The notes under the pieces are model-generated. The model ran no database searches. It was given only the letters and a program-made list of their open reading frames with translations, and was not told where the DNA came from. From NCBI RefSeq assembly GCF_900116635.1, contig NZ_FPBJ01000021.1:1-62356 (forward strand): 62,356 nucleotides of DNA, in the 5' to 3' direction. Shown here one piece after another: positions 1-7,594 of this stretch. Within the stretch, counting starts at the first letter, position 1, and each line of letters opens with the position of its first letter. A program made the position numbers and the translations under genes. The DNA is from Xenorhabdus koppenhoeferi (lineage in GTDB: Bacteria; Pseudomonadota; Gammaproteobacteria; Enterobacterales; Enterobacteriaceae).

Positions 1-119
1 TGCATGCTTGTCTTTGTATGCCAGTACTCTTCTTCGAAAATCTAGACTGTAACCCATCTCAATTCTACCTTGTCATTGGGATTTAGGTATTATGACACAG
101 TATTATGATTCTGCTATAT

Positions 120-257
120 ATGGAGTTTATCAATCAGCAGCCAGAGAGCGGCAACTGGTTATCTGAGAAAGGGCGTGAAGGGCTTTCTATCCTGCACGAT
201 GACTTAATCAAAGCGGTAGAGGCTGGCGAGTTTAACACTATACCCGTCATTCATTGA
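120..257 (+). CDS. small phage-type ORF (45 aa), possibly the 3' part of a larger gene
   Basis: A 45-codon frame starting MEFINQQPESGNW and ending NTIPVIH. It stops 12 bases before the next gene and runs in the same direction as the small genes after it. The frame stays open upstream only to an in-frame TGA at 93-95, with an alternative ATG at 105. No clear ribosome binding site precedes either ATG, so it may be a remnant whose 5' part was lost. I do not recognise the family. Position and direction suggest it belongs to the element whose integrase lies at 1711-3039. Confidence 0.35.
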   Translation: MEFINQQPESGNWLSEKGREGLSILHDDLIKAVEAGEFNTIPVIH

Positions 258-269
258 TAAGAGGTTCAC

Positions 270-614
270 ATGATAACGAAAAACTTTCGCCTCAACGCAC
301 TGGCGAACACTTACGCAGCCGCTATCTATCACGACGTAACAACCCGTAACGGCGGCGATCACTTCACGATGCAAGTCGGCAAAACAGAAATTAATGTCGC
401 TATTGTCGATGGTGTAAAAGGCATTCGTGAACTGGTGGACAGTTACGCACTGGAAGCACTACAGCAGAATTACCCGGCATGGGAGGTAATCGCCATTAAC
501 CTGATGGAAAAATGCGTGGTCAATGGCTGTCTGACGGGACACGGACGCGAGATATGGCAGAGCATGATCAATGACATGAGCGACATGCTGGCAGCCAAGG
601 GGGCGTTTCAATGA
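270..614 (+). CDS. hypothetical phage-type protein (114 aa)
   Basis: The ATG is preceded by aagaggttcac, a good ribosome binding site. The product is a soluble 114-residue protein beginning MITKNFRLNALANTYAAAIY, with no signal peptide or membrane segment. It ends MLAAKGAFQ, and its stop overlaps the next start in an ATGA arrangement, so the two genes are probably translationally coupled. I do not recognise the family. Small size, tight packing and the nearby integrase fit an early-region or cargo gene of a prophage or phage satellite. Confidence 0.6.
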   Translation: MITKNFRLNALANTYAAAIYHDVTTRNGGDHFTMQVGKTEINVAIVDGVKGIRELVDSYALEALQQNYPAWEVIAINLMEKCVVNGCLTGHGREIWQSMINDMSDMLAAKGAFQ

Positions 615-829
615 CTGAGGAACATCGCCAGATGGCGGACATTGATGACATCATTGTCAGAACGGTAGTCCACATTGATGACGGCAGGGACTACACGCAG
701 CAGATTATCCACCACATGAATCATAACTTTTACATTCACGAGGGCGTTTGCCCTCCCCTGCCACCCGCACCGAAAGTGGCAGCCGTGAAGTTAACACCGA
801 TTAAGAAAGGCAATCGAGGAAAGAAATAA
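611..829 (+). CDS. hypothetical phage-type protein (72 aa)
   Basis: The start overlaps the previous stop by four bases (ATGA), and the stop shares one base with the next start (TAATG). The 72-residue product is rich in Asp and His in its first half (IDDIIVRTVVHIDDGRDY) and has a proline-rich then lysine-rich tail ending KKGNRGKK. Family unknown. The gene is supported by its place in the overlapping array rather than by homology. Confidence 0.55.
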   Translation: MTEEHRQMADIDDIIVRTVVHIDDGRDYTQQIIHHMNHNFYIHEGVCPPLPPAPKVAAVKLTPIKKGNRGKK

Positions 830-1158
830 TGATAAGCATCGATAACGCACAGAATGAAATTGGTTTATCCGAATTCATTGACGACGGGCGCGAGTGGGCA
901 GATTGGTTATTGAAGAAAGCGAATGAGGTCAGGAAAACACAGGGGATTCCGTGGGTCAGCGTTAAGGACAGAATGCCAGTAGATATCGATGACTACCCCC
1001 CTCTGTGTCTGGTTTATGTGACGTTCGGCTCCATCTCTCGTGCCGGTTATGACTACTGGGACACCGACATAAACCAATGGCAGGAGCACGAAAACGATGA
1101 AGTCACCCACTGGTGCTATATGGATGATATCCCTGCGCCAATAACAGAGGGGAAGTAA
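829..1158 (+). CDS. DUF551-like phage protein (109 aa)
   Basis: The C-terminal half has the layout of the DUF551 family often found in lambdoid prophages: WVSVKDRMP near residue 42, a central tyrosine- and tryptophan-rich stretch, then VTHWCYMDDIPAP near the end. Function of the family is unknown. The N-terminal 40 residues look like an added helical segment. The gene starts in a TAATG overlap with its neighbour and is followed by another small gene after two bases. Recognition is by motif layout only. Confidence 0.6.
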   Translation: MISIDNAQNEIGLSEFIDDGREWADWLLKKANEVRKTQGIPWVSVKDRMPVDIDDYPPLCLVYVTFGSISRAGYDYWDTDINQWQEHENDEVTHWCYMDDIPAPITEGK

Positions 1159-1160
1159 CG

Positions 1161-1334
1161 ATGAATAATAACTCAGATTTATGTCGAAAAGAGTTTGAAA
1201 AATTTATCACCGATAGTCCTCAGTTTGATAGCAATTTATTGGTTAAGTATAAAAGTGGTGAATATTTTAGCAGTTACACTAAAAAATATTTTCAACTTTT
1301 TTCGGCGGGATGGAGAGCTAGAAATGTCCAATAA
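1161..1334 (+). CDS. small phage-type protein (57 aa)
   Basis: The ATG at 1161 follows a strong ribosome binding site (gaggggaagtaacg). The 57-residue product begins MNNNSDLCRKEFEKFI and ends SAGWRARNVQ. The aromatic-plus-arginine ending resembles small lambdoid proteins that finish with a W.AW..R motif, but this is only a resemblance. The 3' end overlaps the next gene's start by 11 bases in a different frame. Spacing and the binding site support it as a real gene. Confidence 0.5.
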   Translation: MNNNSDLCRKEFEKFITDSPQFDSNLLVKYKSGEYFSSYTKKYFQLFSAGWRARNVQ

Positions 1335-1572
1335 CTCACTCCACCTAACACAGGTTATCAAATCCGCATGGGGTGATCCTTCCGACATCACCGAGGCAAT
1401 CTGGCAAGCCGGATACCGTAAGCCAGAACGGGGAGAAAAGGAAATCGCTGAGCTGACTATCGACATTATGGAAGGGGTGCCCGATGAGGTGCCCTACAAC
1501 TTAAGACCAAAAAATTTGGAGGACATTGTTTGCCGTTCTCCCAGTCAAGAATATCCTGCCGTAAAAAGTTAA
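1324..1572 (+). CDS. hypothetical phage-type protein (82 aa)
   Basis: I chose the ATG at 1324 (MSNNSLHLTQVIKSAW) because GGAG sits eight bases upstream; the open frame extends further 5' but without a better start. Near the middle is ITEAIWQAGYRKP, a pattern common in small phage proteins. The last 35 codons overlap, on the opposite strand, the 3' end of the AlpA-like gene. One of the two C-termini is therefore probably not native, perhaps because a deletion joined the cargo to the integrase end. Confidence 0.5.
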   Translation: MSNNSLHLTQVIKSAWGDPSDITEAIWQAGYRKPERGEKEIAELTIDIMEGVPDEVPYNLRPKNLEDIVCRSPSQEYPAVKS

Positions 1573-1714
1573 GCTGGTCAGATAAAAATTTGGGTTTTGG
1601 GAAGCCTTTACGCCTTTGCTTCCCATTGCCACACCACAACCTTATAGTATGTGGTTTTACACAGTATCGGTCTGCCAGTTCCTGAGTTTTGATATAAGGT
1701 GATTCTGTCATCAT
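1466..1714 (-). CDS. AlpA-like helix-turn-helix regulator / excisionase
   Basis: This 82-residue protein has the winged-helix layout of the AlpA/excisionase group: ELADRYCVKPHTIRLWCGNG near residues 12-31, then a basic turn and LRQDILDWENGK. Such proteins bind DNA to activate integrase expression or direct excision. Its ATG overlaps the integrase stop (ATGA), with AGGGGG just upstream, so it is probably coupled to int. Family members often end near the ILDWENG position; here about 20 extra residues follow, overlapping the convergent gene 1324-1572. The role is inferred from family and position. Confidence 0.7.
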   Translation of the reverse strand: MMTESPYIKTQELADRYCVKPHTIRLWCGNGKQRRKGFPKPKFLSDQLNFLRQDILDWENGKQCPPNFLVLSCRAPHRAPLP

Positions 1715-3039
1715 TCACCCCCTTTCTGATATCCGCTCTTCAAGATCACCTTCGCCACTCCCGCCGGTGTCACCTTATCACTCCATGTCGCTTCAAAAAT
1801 AATGTTATTCAGTTCCCAACTAAGAATGCTAGTCAGCTTATCCCACCAGCGCTCATATGCCTCTCTCTGCTCATTCAGGTAGGTGTGCTTGTCGTACACC
1901 TGCCATACTCCCGGTAATTTGTGCCCTACCATAATTTCAGCCACGTGAGGCGCAGTCAGTTCAGAAACACCGGTGCGCATGGTTCTGCGTAAGTCGTGGA
2001 TTGACCAGCTTTCATAATCAGGCAAGTAAGAAGCCATTTTTTTATTTAATCTTATAATCATTGAGCTATGTGAGTTCTGTGTAAATGGCTTGCCACCAGA
2101 TACAGTAAAGAGGTATTCACTCCCATGACTTAATTCTTTTGCCTGCTCAATTAATTTCTTGGCTTCTGGGATAATTGGCCTGATTATAGGCTTTTTGGAT
2201 CTTCTGCCTGTTTTGTGATTTTTCGGGGGGACAATCCAAATATTATTTTCATAATCAAAATCAGGAACCTTAGCTTTCAATAGCTCACCGATACGGCAAC
2301 CAAACAACAAGCACAACTTTACTATTAGTGCATTACGCGGGTTATATTTGGGGGAGTTTATAATTTGAAAAAGAACAACTAACTCTTCTTCGCTTAATAT
2401 CCTACCGCCTATATCATTATCAAGTTCAGTGTCATCATCTGCATTTTTTTTACTTAAGTCACTTCTTTCTACATCAGACAGCGGAGTAAAATTGGTTATA
2501 CCTCGCCGAACTGCCCATCTGTGCGCAGTCTTGGAATATGTTAATATGCGCGTGCCAATTGTCGGTACTTGCTTGGTTATATCTTCAATTAAAGAAAGCC
2601 ACACATGAAGTATCGCCTCATCATGGGGTAATTTCCCAATTTTCGGGAAAACATGAATCTCGAAAGAGCGCAGGATTTCATCCGCTTTAATCTTTGCCCC
2701 CTGCATTGTTGTCCCCCACCAGCCCCTGATAAGCCCTTCCACGGTAACCGCATTCAAAGCTGATTCTTTACGAACGCGCTTAACGATTTTAGGATTGCGG
2801 TGTTGCTCCAGTTCTCCTCGATAAAAAATCACTGAATCACGCGCATCTTTTAGGCTGGTTGCCGGATAAGTACCGATGTCAATCCGATCCCCTTTGCCGT
2901 TCCAGCGATACCTAAATTGGAATATGATCTTTCCCTTGGGAGTGACACGAACAGACAGGCTATCCCTGTCTGATTTGGTAATCATTTTTTCTTGGGGCTT
3001 GCCATTGGTAGAGCGGAGCCATGAATCAGTGATAGCCAT
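1711..3039 (-). CDS. int: P4-family tyrosine recombinase (integrase)
   Basis: A 442-residue integrase that catalyses site-specific recombination between element and host attachment sites. The N-terminal domain starts MAITDSWLRS and carries the usual P4-type start. The catalytic domain shows the conserved Arg at 249 (GCRIGELL), the H-x-x-R box at 348-351 (HDLRRT), and the C-terminal His and Tyr in MVGHKLPGVWQVYDKH. I placed the start at 3039 because AAGG lies four to five bases upstream; the frame opens earlier at 3063. A dyad lies 42 bases upstream. No intact tRNA is visible beside it, so the attachment site is not identified. Confidence 0.9.
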   Translation of the reverse strand: MAITDSWLRSTNGKPQEKMITKSDRDSLSVRVTPKGKIIFQFRYRWNGKGDRIDIGTYPATSLKDARDSVIFYRGELEQHRNPKIVKRVRKESALNAVTVEGLIRGWWGTTMQGAKIKADEILRSFEIHVFPKIGKLPHDEAILHVWLSLIEDITKQVPTIGTRILTYSKTAHRWAVRRGITNFTPLSDVERSDLSKKNADDDTELDNDIGGRILSEEELVVLFQIINSPKYNPRNALIVKLCLLFGCRIGELLKAKVPDFDYENNIWIVPPKNHKTGRRSKKPIIRPIIPEAKKLIEQAKELSHGSEYLFTVSGGKPFTQNSHSSMIIRLNKKMASYLPDYESWSIHDLRRTMRTGVSELTAPHVAEIMVGHKLPGVWQVYDKHTYLNEQREAYERWWDKLTSILSWELNNIIFEATWSDKVTPAGVAKVILKSGYQKGGE

Positions 3040-3080
3040 ATTACCTTCCTCGAAAAATAACATTGCTTTTAATGTAGATC

Positions 3081-3100
3081 ATGTACACCCATGTGTACAT
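3081..3100. promoter_or_regulatory. 8-bp inverted repeat upstream of int
   Basis: ATGTACAC and GTGTACAT flank a 4-base spacer (ccat), giving a perfect 8-bp dyad 42 bases upstream of the integrase start. It could be an operator for the integrase or AlpA-like protein. Seven T residues follow on the plus strand, so a plus-strand terminator is an alternative. Confidence 0.45.
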
Positions 3101-3218
3101 TTTTTTCATGACTCCAGATGATAATTTATGACTATGACTGATTACAATAAACAAAAAATAATTAAATTATTATTTAAAATCAAAATATTATAATAATAAA
3201 CGTGACTATACATGATCA

Positions 3219-3390
3219 TTAATGAATATGAATGACTGGCAAAAATAATTTATTCCCTAAATAAACCTGAATGATTGCCCACGGGCAAGAGCCAGTCGGG
3301 GCGGTTACGGTGTCAATTTTGTACTGATCGGGGTTAATCTGGCATTCATATTCAGGTTTTTTTACTTTCTGGCTGATTAACTTCAGACAT
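3219..3390 (-). pseudogene. small gene, apparently frameshifted at a 7-A run
   Basis: On the minus strand an ATG at 3390 follows an excellent ribosome binding site (gtgagggattt). It reads MSEVNQPESKKT and then stops directly after an A7 run at 3357-3363. Removing one A joins it to the open frame KPEYECQINPDQYKIDTVTA... down to 3219, giving about 56 residues. The frame that is open without correction lacks a sensible start. This looks like a real small gene broken by one inserted base, or a sequencing error. I do not recognise the family. Confidence 0.4.
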
Positions 3391-3567
3391 AAATCCCTCA
3401 CTTATTATTTTATTAAAGTTCAAGATCATTTAATCCTGCGGCTAAACCACCAAAAAATTTTACTTAAGCTAGGCTATTGGCTCAATCAAGCCTCCTTATG
3501 TAATTATCAACATAATTTAACATAGGGTAGTTAATTTGTTTGTTGAGTTGTATTTTCAAAGTTTGCT

Positions 3568-3590
3568 AATGCCCTCATGATGAAGGCATT
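3568..3590. repeat. 23-bp near-perfect palindrome downstream of oppF
   Basis: AATGCCCTCAT and ATGAAGGCATT are inverted around a central G with one mismatched pair. A second short palindrome (GTGACA-G-TGTCAC) lies at 3605-3617. They lie in the gap between the integrase end and the opp operon. There is no clear T-run on either side, so a terminator is not obvious. The rest of 3391-3659 shows no supportable gene. Confidence 0.4.
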
Positions 3591-3659
3591 TAAGCTTACC
3601 TTTGGTGACAGTGTCACATTAGAACTTTTCTACGCTAATGGTTCTTTCTATGCTAGTGG

Positions 3660-4661
3660 TTATAGCGGATCAACTTTAAGACAAGATACCGCATGTTTAA
3701 AGCTGCCTTCTAGCAATGGCCGGGTTTTGGCACATTCAGCATCAGCCATTGGGCAACGAGTGCGGAATACACAGCCAGACGGGGGATTAATCGGTGAAGG
3801 GAGTTCTCCTTCCAACAATTCAATATGCTTGTTACGTTCTTTGTCCGGATCAGGAATGGGTACAGCAGACATGAGTGCACGCGTATAAGGATGCAGCGGG
3901 TTATGATAAACCTCATCGTAAGTTCCCAGTTCCACCGAATTTCCCAAATACATCACTAATACGCGATCTGATATGTGTTTCACTATCGACAGATCATGAG
4001 CGATAAATATCAGGGAAAGCCCCATTTCACGCTGTAACTCCTGCAACAAGTTAACAACCTGCGCCTGAATGGAAACATCCAGCGCTGAAACAGGTTCATC
4101 ACAGATAACTAATTTAGGCTCCAAAATCAAAGCCCGGGCAATACCAATACGTTGACACTGTCCGCCTGAAAATTCATGGGGATAACGGTTTATCAGGTTA
4201 GGTAATAACCCTACCCGCATCATCATTTTTTTAACTTTTTCTTTGATCTCCATGACTTTCATTTTGGGATAATAGGTTCTTAACGGTTCTGCAATGATGT
4301 CACCGATGGTCATACGCGGATTCAGTGATGCCAAAGGGTCTTGGAAAATCATTTGGATATCGTTACGAATATCCCGCCACTGTTTATCATTTACCTCCAG
4401 TAGATTTTGTCCGAGCCAAGTAACCGAGCCACCAGAAGCCTTCACCAATCCAATCACTGCTCTGGCAAATGTTGATTTTCCGCAGCCAGACTCCCCTACA
4501 ACCCCCAGAGTTTCTCCTTCATAGAGCCTGAGTGTGACTCCGTCCACCGCTTTTAAGGTTTGCGACGGCTGCCAGAACCACTGTTTCCCATCTTTGATAT
4601 TAAAATAAACCTTGAGGTCATTGACTTCCAACAGGACACGTTTTTCAGCTATTTCGCTCAT
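3660..4661 (-). CDS. oppF: oligopeptide ABC transporter ATP-binding protein OppF
   Basis: One of two ATPases powering peptide import through OppBC. It has Walker A GESGCGKST near residue 60, the ABC signature SGGQCQRIGIARAL, and Walker B LVICDEPVSALD. The C-terminal oligopeptide-transporter extension has the cysteine pattern PSGCVFRTRCP...C. The start is the ATG at 4661, which overlaps the oppD stop in ATGA and follows GGAGGA. The length of 333 residues fits the family. It is the last gene of the operon. Its closeness to OppD comes from family paralogy. Confidence 0.96.
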   Translation of the reverse strand: MSEIAEKRVLLEVNDLKVYFNIKDGKQWFWQPSQTLKAVDGVTLRLYEGETLGVVGESGCGKSTFARAVIGLVKASGGSVTWLGQNLLEVNDKQWRDIRNDIQMIFQDPLASLNPRMTIGDIIAEPLRTYYPKMKVMEIKEKVKKMMMRVGLLPNLINRYPHEFSGGQCQRIGIARALILEPKLVICDEPVSALDVSIQAQVVNLLQELQREMGLSLIFIAHDLSIVKHISDRVLVMYLGNSVELGTYDEVYHNPLHPYTRALMSAVPIPDPDKERNKHIELLEGELPSPINPPSGCVFRTRCPMADAECAKTRPLLEGSFKHAVSCLKVDPL

Positions 4662-5656
4662 ACTAATTCCTCCTGGCATTTAAAGCAGGCACGCAAGCGC
4701 CCAAGATCAAAACTTTCCAACTGCGGTTCCTGCTGAGCACAACGCTCAATAGCAAACTGACAACGCGGCTGGAATGGACATCCTTTCGGTAAACGCAATA
4801 AATTAGGAGGGTTGCCTTGAATGGTCGTCAATATCTCTTCATCACCATCCAAACGCGGAACTGCATTCAGTAATCCGATGGAGTATGGGTGCGTAGGATG
4901 GTAAAACACGTCACGTGCAGTGCCGTATTCCATTGTTCTTCCAGCATACATGACCAACACTTTGTCACAAATGCCGGCCACCACACCCAAATCATGGGTG
5001 ATCATGATAATGGCGGTGTTAAACTCTTTTTTCAATTCGTTGAGTAATGTCATGATCTGTGCCTGAACCGTTACGTCCAGTGCAGTTGTCGGTTCATCGG
5101 CAATAAGCAGTTTAGGCTGGCACAATAGTGCCATCGCAATCATGACACGCTGGCGCATACCACCAGAAAATTCATGCGGGTACATTCTCATGCGTTTACG
5201 GGCTTCTGGCATTTTAACCGCATCCAGCATTCGGATAGACTCTTGACGAGCTGCTCCTTTGCCCATATTTTTATGCAGCATCAGCACTTCAGTTAATTGC
5301 TCCCCCACCCGCATGTAAGGATTCAGGGACGTCATGGGATCTTGAAATATCATCGAGATCTCTTCTGCCCTCATCCGGTTTAACTCTTTTTCTTTCAGAT
5401 TGAGAATTTCTCTGTGGTTAAAGGTAGCAGAACCGCTGACAGAACCATTACTGGCCAGTAATCCCATTAATGCAAATGCTGTCTGTGATTTACCAGAACC
5501 AGATTCTCCCACGATCCCCAGCGTTTCTCCCGCCTGTAAATCAAAATTCAGTTTATTTACGGCAGTTACGTTGCCATCAGGAGTGCTGAACACGACATTC
5601 AGATCTTTGACTGATAATAGAAATTCATCATTTTTTGAAGTTTCCAGGCTATTCAT
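4658..5656 (-). CDS. oppD: oligopeptide ABC transporter ATP-binding protein OppD
   Basis: The partner ATPase of OppF, 332 residues. It shows Walker A GESGSGKS near residue 51, signature SGGMRQRV, Walker B LLIADEPTTALD, the H-loop in MITHDLGVV, and the C-terminal cysteine-containing extension (GCPFQPRCQFAIERC) typical of peptide-importer ATPases. It lies nine bases downstream of oppC and overlaps oppF by four bases. The role, ATP hydrolysis on the cytoplasmic face to drive peptide uptake, follows from the family. Confidence 0.96.
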   Translation of the reverse strand: MNSLETSKNDEFLLSVKDLNVVFSTPDGNVTAVNKLNFDLQAGETLGIVGESGSGKSQTAFALMGLLASNGSVSGSATFNHREILNLKEKELNRMRAEEISMIFQDPMTSLNPYMRVGEQLTEVLMLHKNMGKGAARQESIRMLDAVKMPEARKRMRMYPHEFSGGMRQRVMIAMALLCQPKLLIADEPTTALDVTVQAQIMTLLNELKKEFNTAIIMITHDLGVVAGICDKVLVMYAGRTMEYGTARDVFYHPTHPYSIGLLNAVPRLDGDEEILTTIQGNPPNLLRLPKGCPFQPRCQFAIERCAQQEPQLESFDLGRLRACFKCQEELV

Positions 5657-5665
5657 AGACTCTCC

Positions 5666-6574
5666 TTAACGGTCTTTTGGATCGAGGGCATCTCGCAGGC
5701 CGTCACCAATAAAGTTAAAACAAAACAGGGTCATCACCAGAAAGCCTGCCGGAAATAACAGTAACCAAGGAGCCACTTCCATTGAGTTGGCACCATCACT
5801 TAGTAAAGCACCCCAACTACTGAGCGGCTCCTGAGTTCCCAAACCCAGAAAGCTCAAGAAAGATTCAAACAGGATCATACTGGGTACAAGTAATGAAGCA
5901 TAAACCACCACAATACCCAAGACGTTTGGCACGATATGGCGCAGAACGATATGACGGGTAGAAACCCCACCAACCAATGCTGCTTCAATGAATTCCTTGC
6001 GTTTTAAGCTCAATGTCTGTCCTCGGACAATACGCGCCATGTCTAGCCACGATACCATACCTATCGCAACGAAAATCAGCAGGATGTTTTGACCGAAGAA
6101 AGTAACCAGAAGGATAACGAAGAACATAAATGGGAAAGAGTTGAGAATTTCCAGCAAGCGCATCATGACCATATCAACTTTGCCGCCAAGATAGCCTGAT
6201 GTCGCGCCGTACAAAGTACCGAACAACACGGCAATCAAAGCTGCGGCGACCCCGACCATCAGTGAAATACGCCCGCCAATGGCAACACGTACCAACAGAT
6301 CCCGTCCTGATGAATCAGTACCAAAATAGTGGCTGGATTCAAAATCCGGCGGCATTGTCATCATATTCCAATCGGTATCATCGTAAGCAAATTGCGACAG
6401 CATTGGAGCCAGAATGACAAATAATGTAATTACAAGCAGAATACATAAACTCGTAACCGCCGCCTTGTTATGTATAAAACGACGGCGTGCATCCTGCCAC
6501 AAACTACGGCCTTCAATTTCCAATTGCTCGGAGAAATTTTCCAGAGCTTCGCTATTTTTTTTATTCAGTAACAT
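5666..6574 (-). CDS. oppC: oligopeptide ABC transporter permease OppC
   Basis: Inner-membrane permease of 302 residues. The soluble N-terminus (MLLNKKNSEALENF) precedes a first membrane helix near residues 38-58; five more hydrophobic segments follow. The coupling-helix region of binding-protein-dependent permeases is visible (EAALVGGVSTRHIVLRHIVP), where the ATPase docks. It ends GLRDALDPKDR, a typical OppC ending. It lies between oppB and oppD with short gaps, consistent with one transcript. Confidence 0.95.
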   Translation of the reverse strand: MLLNKKNSEALENFSEQLEIEGRSLWQDARRRFIHNKAAVTSLCILLVITLFVILAPMLSQFAYDDTDWNMMTMPPDFESSHYFGTDSSGRDLLVRVAIGGRISLMVGVAAALIAVLFGTLYGATSGYLGGKVDMVMMRLLEILNSFPFMFFVILLVTFFGQNILLIFVAIGMVSWLDMARIVRGQTLSLKRKEFIEAALVGGVSTRHIVLRHIVPNVLGIVVVYASLLVPSMILFESFLSFLGLGTQEPLSSWGALLSDGANSMEVAPWLLLFPAGFLVMTLFCFNFIGDGLRDALDPKDR

Positions 6575-6588
6575 TGCGTGCTCCAGTT

Positions 6589-7509
6589 TTAGTAACGAAT
6601 TTTCGGATCAATGACAGCATACAAGACGTCAACAATGGCATTAAACATAATGGTCAATCCACCCACCAGAATCGTCAGACTGAGTACCAATGAGTAATCT
6701 CGGTTTAATGCACCATTAACAAATAACTGGCCCAATCCGGGTAAACCGAAGATGGTTTCGATAACCATTGAACCGGTGATGATGCCGACGAATGCAGGAC
6801 CCATATAAGAGATTACGGGTAATAAGGCTGGTTTTAACGCATGGCGCAGGATAATTTTTCGCAGTGGTAACCCCTTGGCCCGGGCAGTGCGAATAAAGTT
6901 GGAATGTAAAACTTCTATCATGGAACTACGAGTAATACGGGATATGCTGGCAATATAAGAGAGGGAAAGTGCAACCATTGGCAAGAGCATATATTGAGGT
7001 GCCCCGCCATTCCAGCCTCCTCCCGGCAGCCATTTTAATGTAATGGCGAATATCAGAACCAATAAAGGAGCCACTACAAAGCTGGGGATGACAACCCCCG
7101 TCATGGCAAATCCCATAACCGTATAGTCCCATTTTGTATTCTGATTTAATGCCGCAATAACCCCCGCACTGACACCCAATATCACTGCCATAATAAAGGC
7201 AGCGAAACCCAATTTAGCAGAAACAGGCAACGCTTCTGCAACCAGATCATTTACACTGTAGTCTTTATATTTAAATGAAGGGCCAAAGTCCCCTTTGGAA
7301 AGTTGGATTAAATAATTGAAATATTGTTTATAGATAGGGTCATTCAGGTGGTATTTCGCTTCAATATTTGCCATCACTTCCGGCGGTAACTTCCTTTCTC
7401 CTGTAAATGGGCTACCCGGTGCAAGCCGCATCATAAAAAACGAAATTGTGATGAGAATAAAAAGTGTCGGGATCGCCTCTAAGCAGCGGCGTAAAATAAA
7501 TTTAAGCAT
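6589..7509 (-). CDS. oppB: oligopeptide ABC transporter permease OppB
   Basis: Inner-membrane permease of 306 residues beginning MLKFILRRCLEAIPTLF, with a first hydrophobic helix directly at the N-terminus as in OppB/DppB proteins. The coupling motif reads RTARAKGLPLRKIILRH. It ends YAVIDPKIRY, the usual family ending. It forms the translocation pore with OppC. It follows the second oppA after 85 bases and precedes oppC by 14. Confidence 0.95.
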   Translation of the reverse strand: MLKFILRRCLEAIPTLFILITISFFMMRLAPGSPFTGERKLPPEVMANIEAKYHLNDPIYKQYFNYLIQLSKGDFGPSFKYKDYSVNDLVAEALPVSAKLGFAAFIMAVILGVSAGVIAALNQNTKWDYTVMGFAMTGVVIPSFVVAPLLVLIFAITLKWLPGGGWNGGAPQYMLLPMVALSLSYIASISRITRSSMIEVLHSNFIRTARAKGLPLRKIILRHALKPALLPVISYMGPAFVGIITGSMVIETIFGLPGLGQLFVNGALNRDYSLVLSLTILVGGLTIMFNAIVDVLYAVIDPKIRY

Positions 7510-7594
7510 TGCCCGTTCCTATTGTTTAGCCAAACCGTGGCCTTAAAATAATCTGAATTCAGATGGTGCCATTAATAGCACCACCTACTGATTC

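Noticed and set aside
1236-1466. Minus-strand frame opposite the small phage genes
   Set aside because: It is antisense to two genes with good ribosome binding sites and shows no family features.
3577-3888. 103-codon plus-strand frame overlapping the end of oppF
   Set aside because: Most of it is antisense to the well-supported oppF; the short non-overlapping start is not enough evidence.
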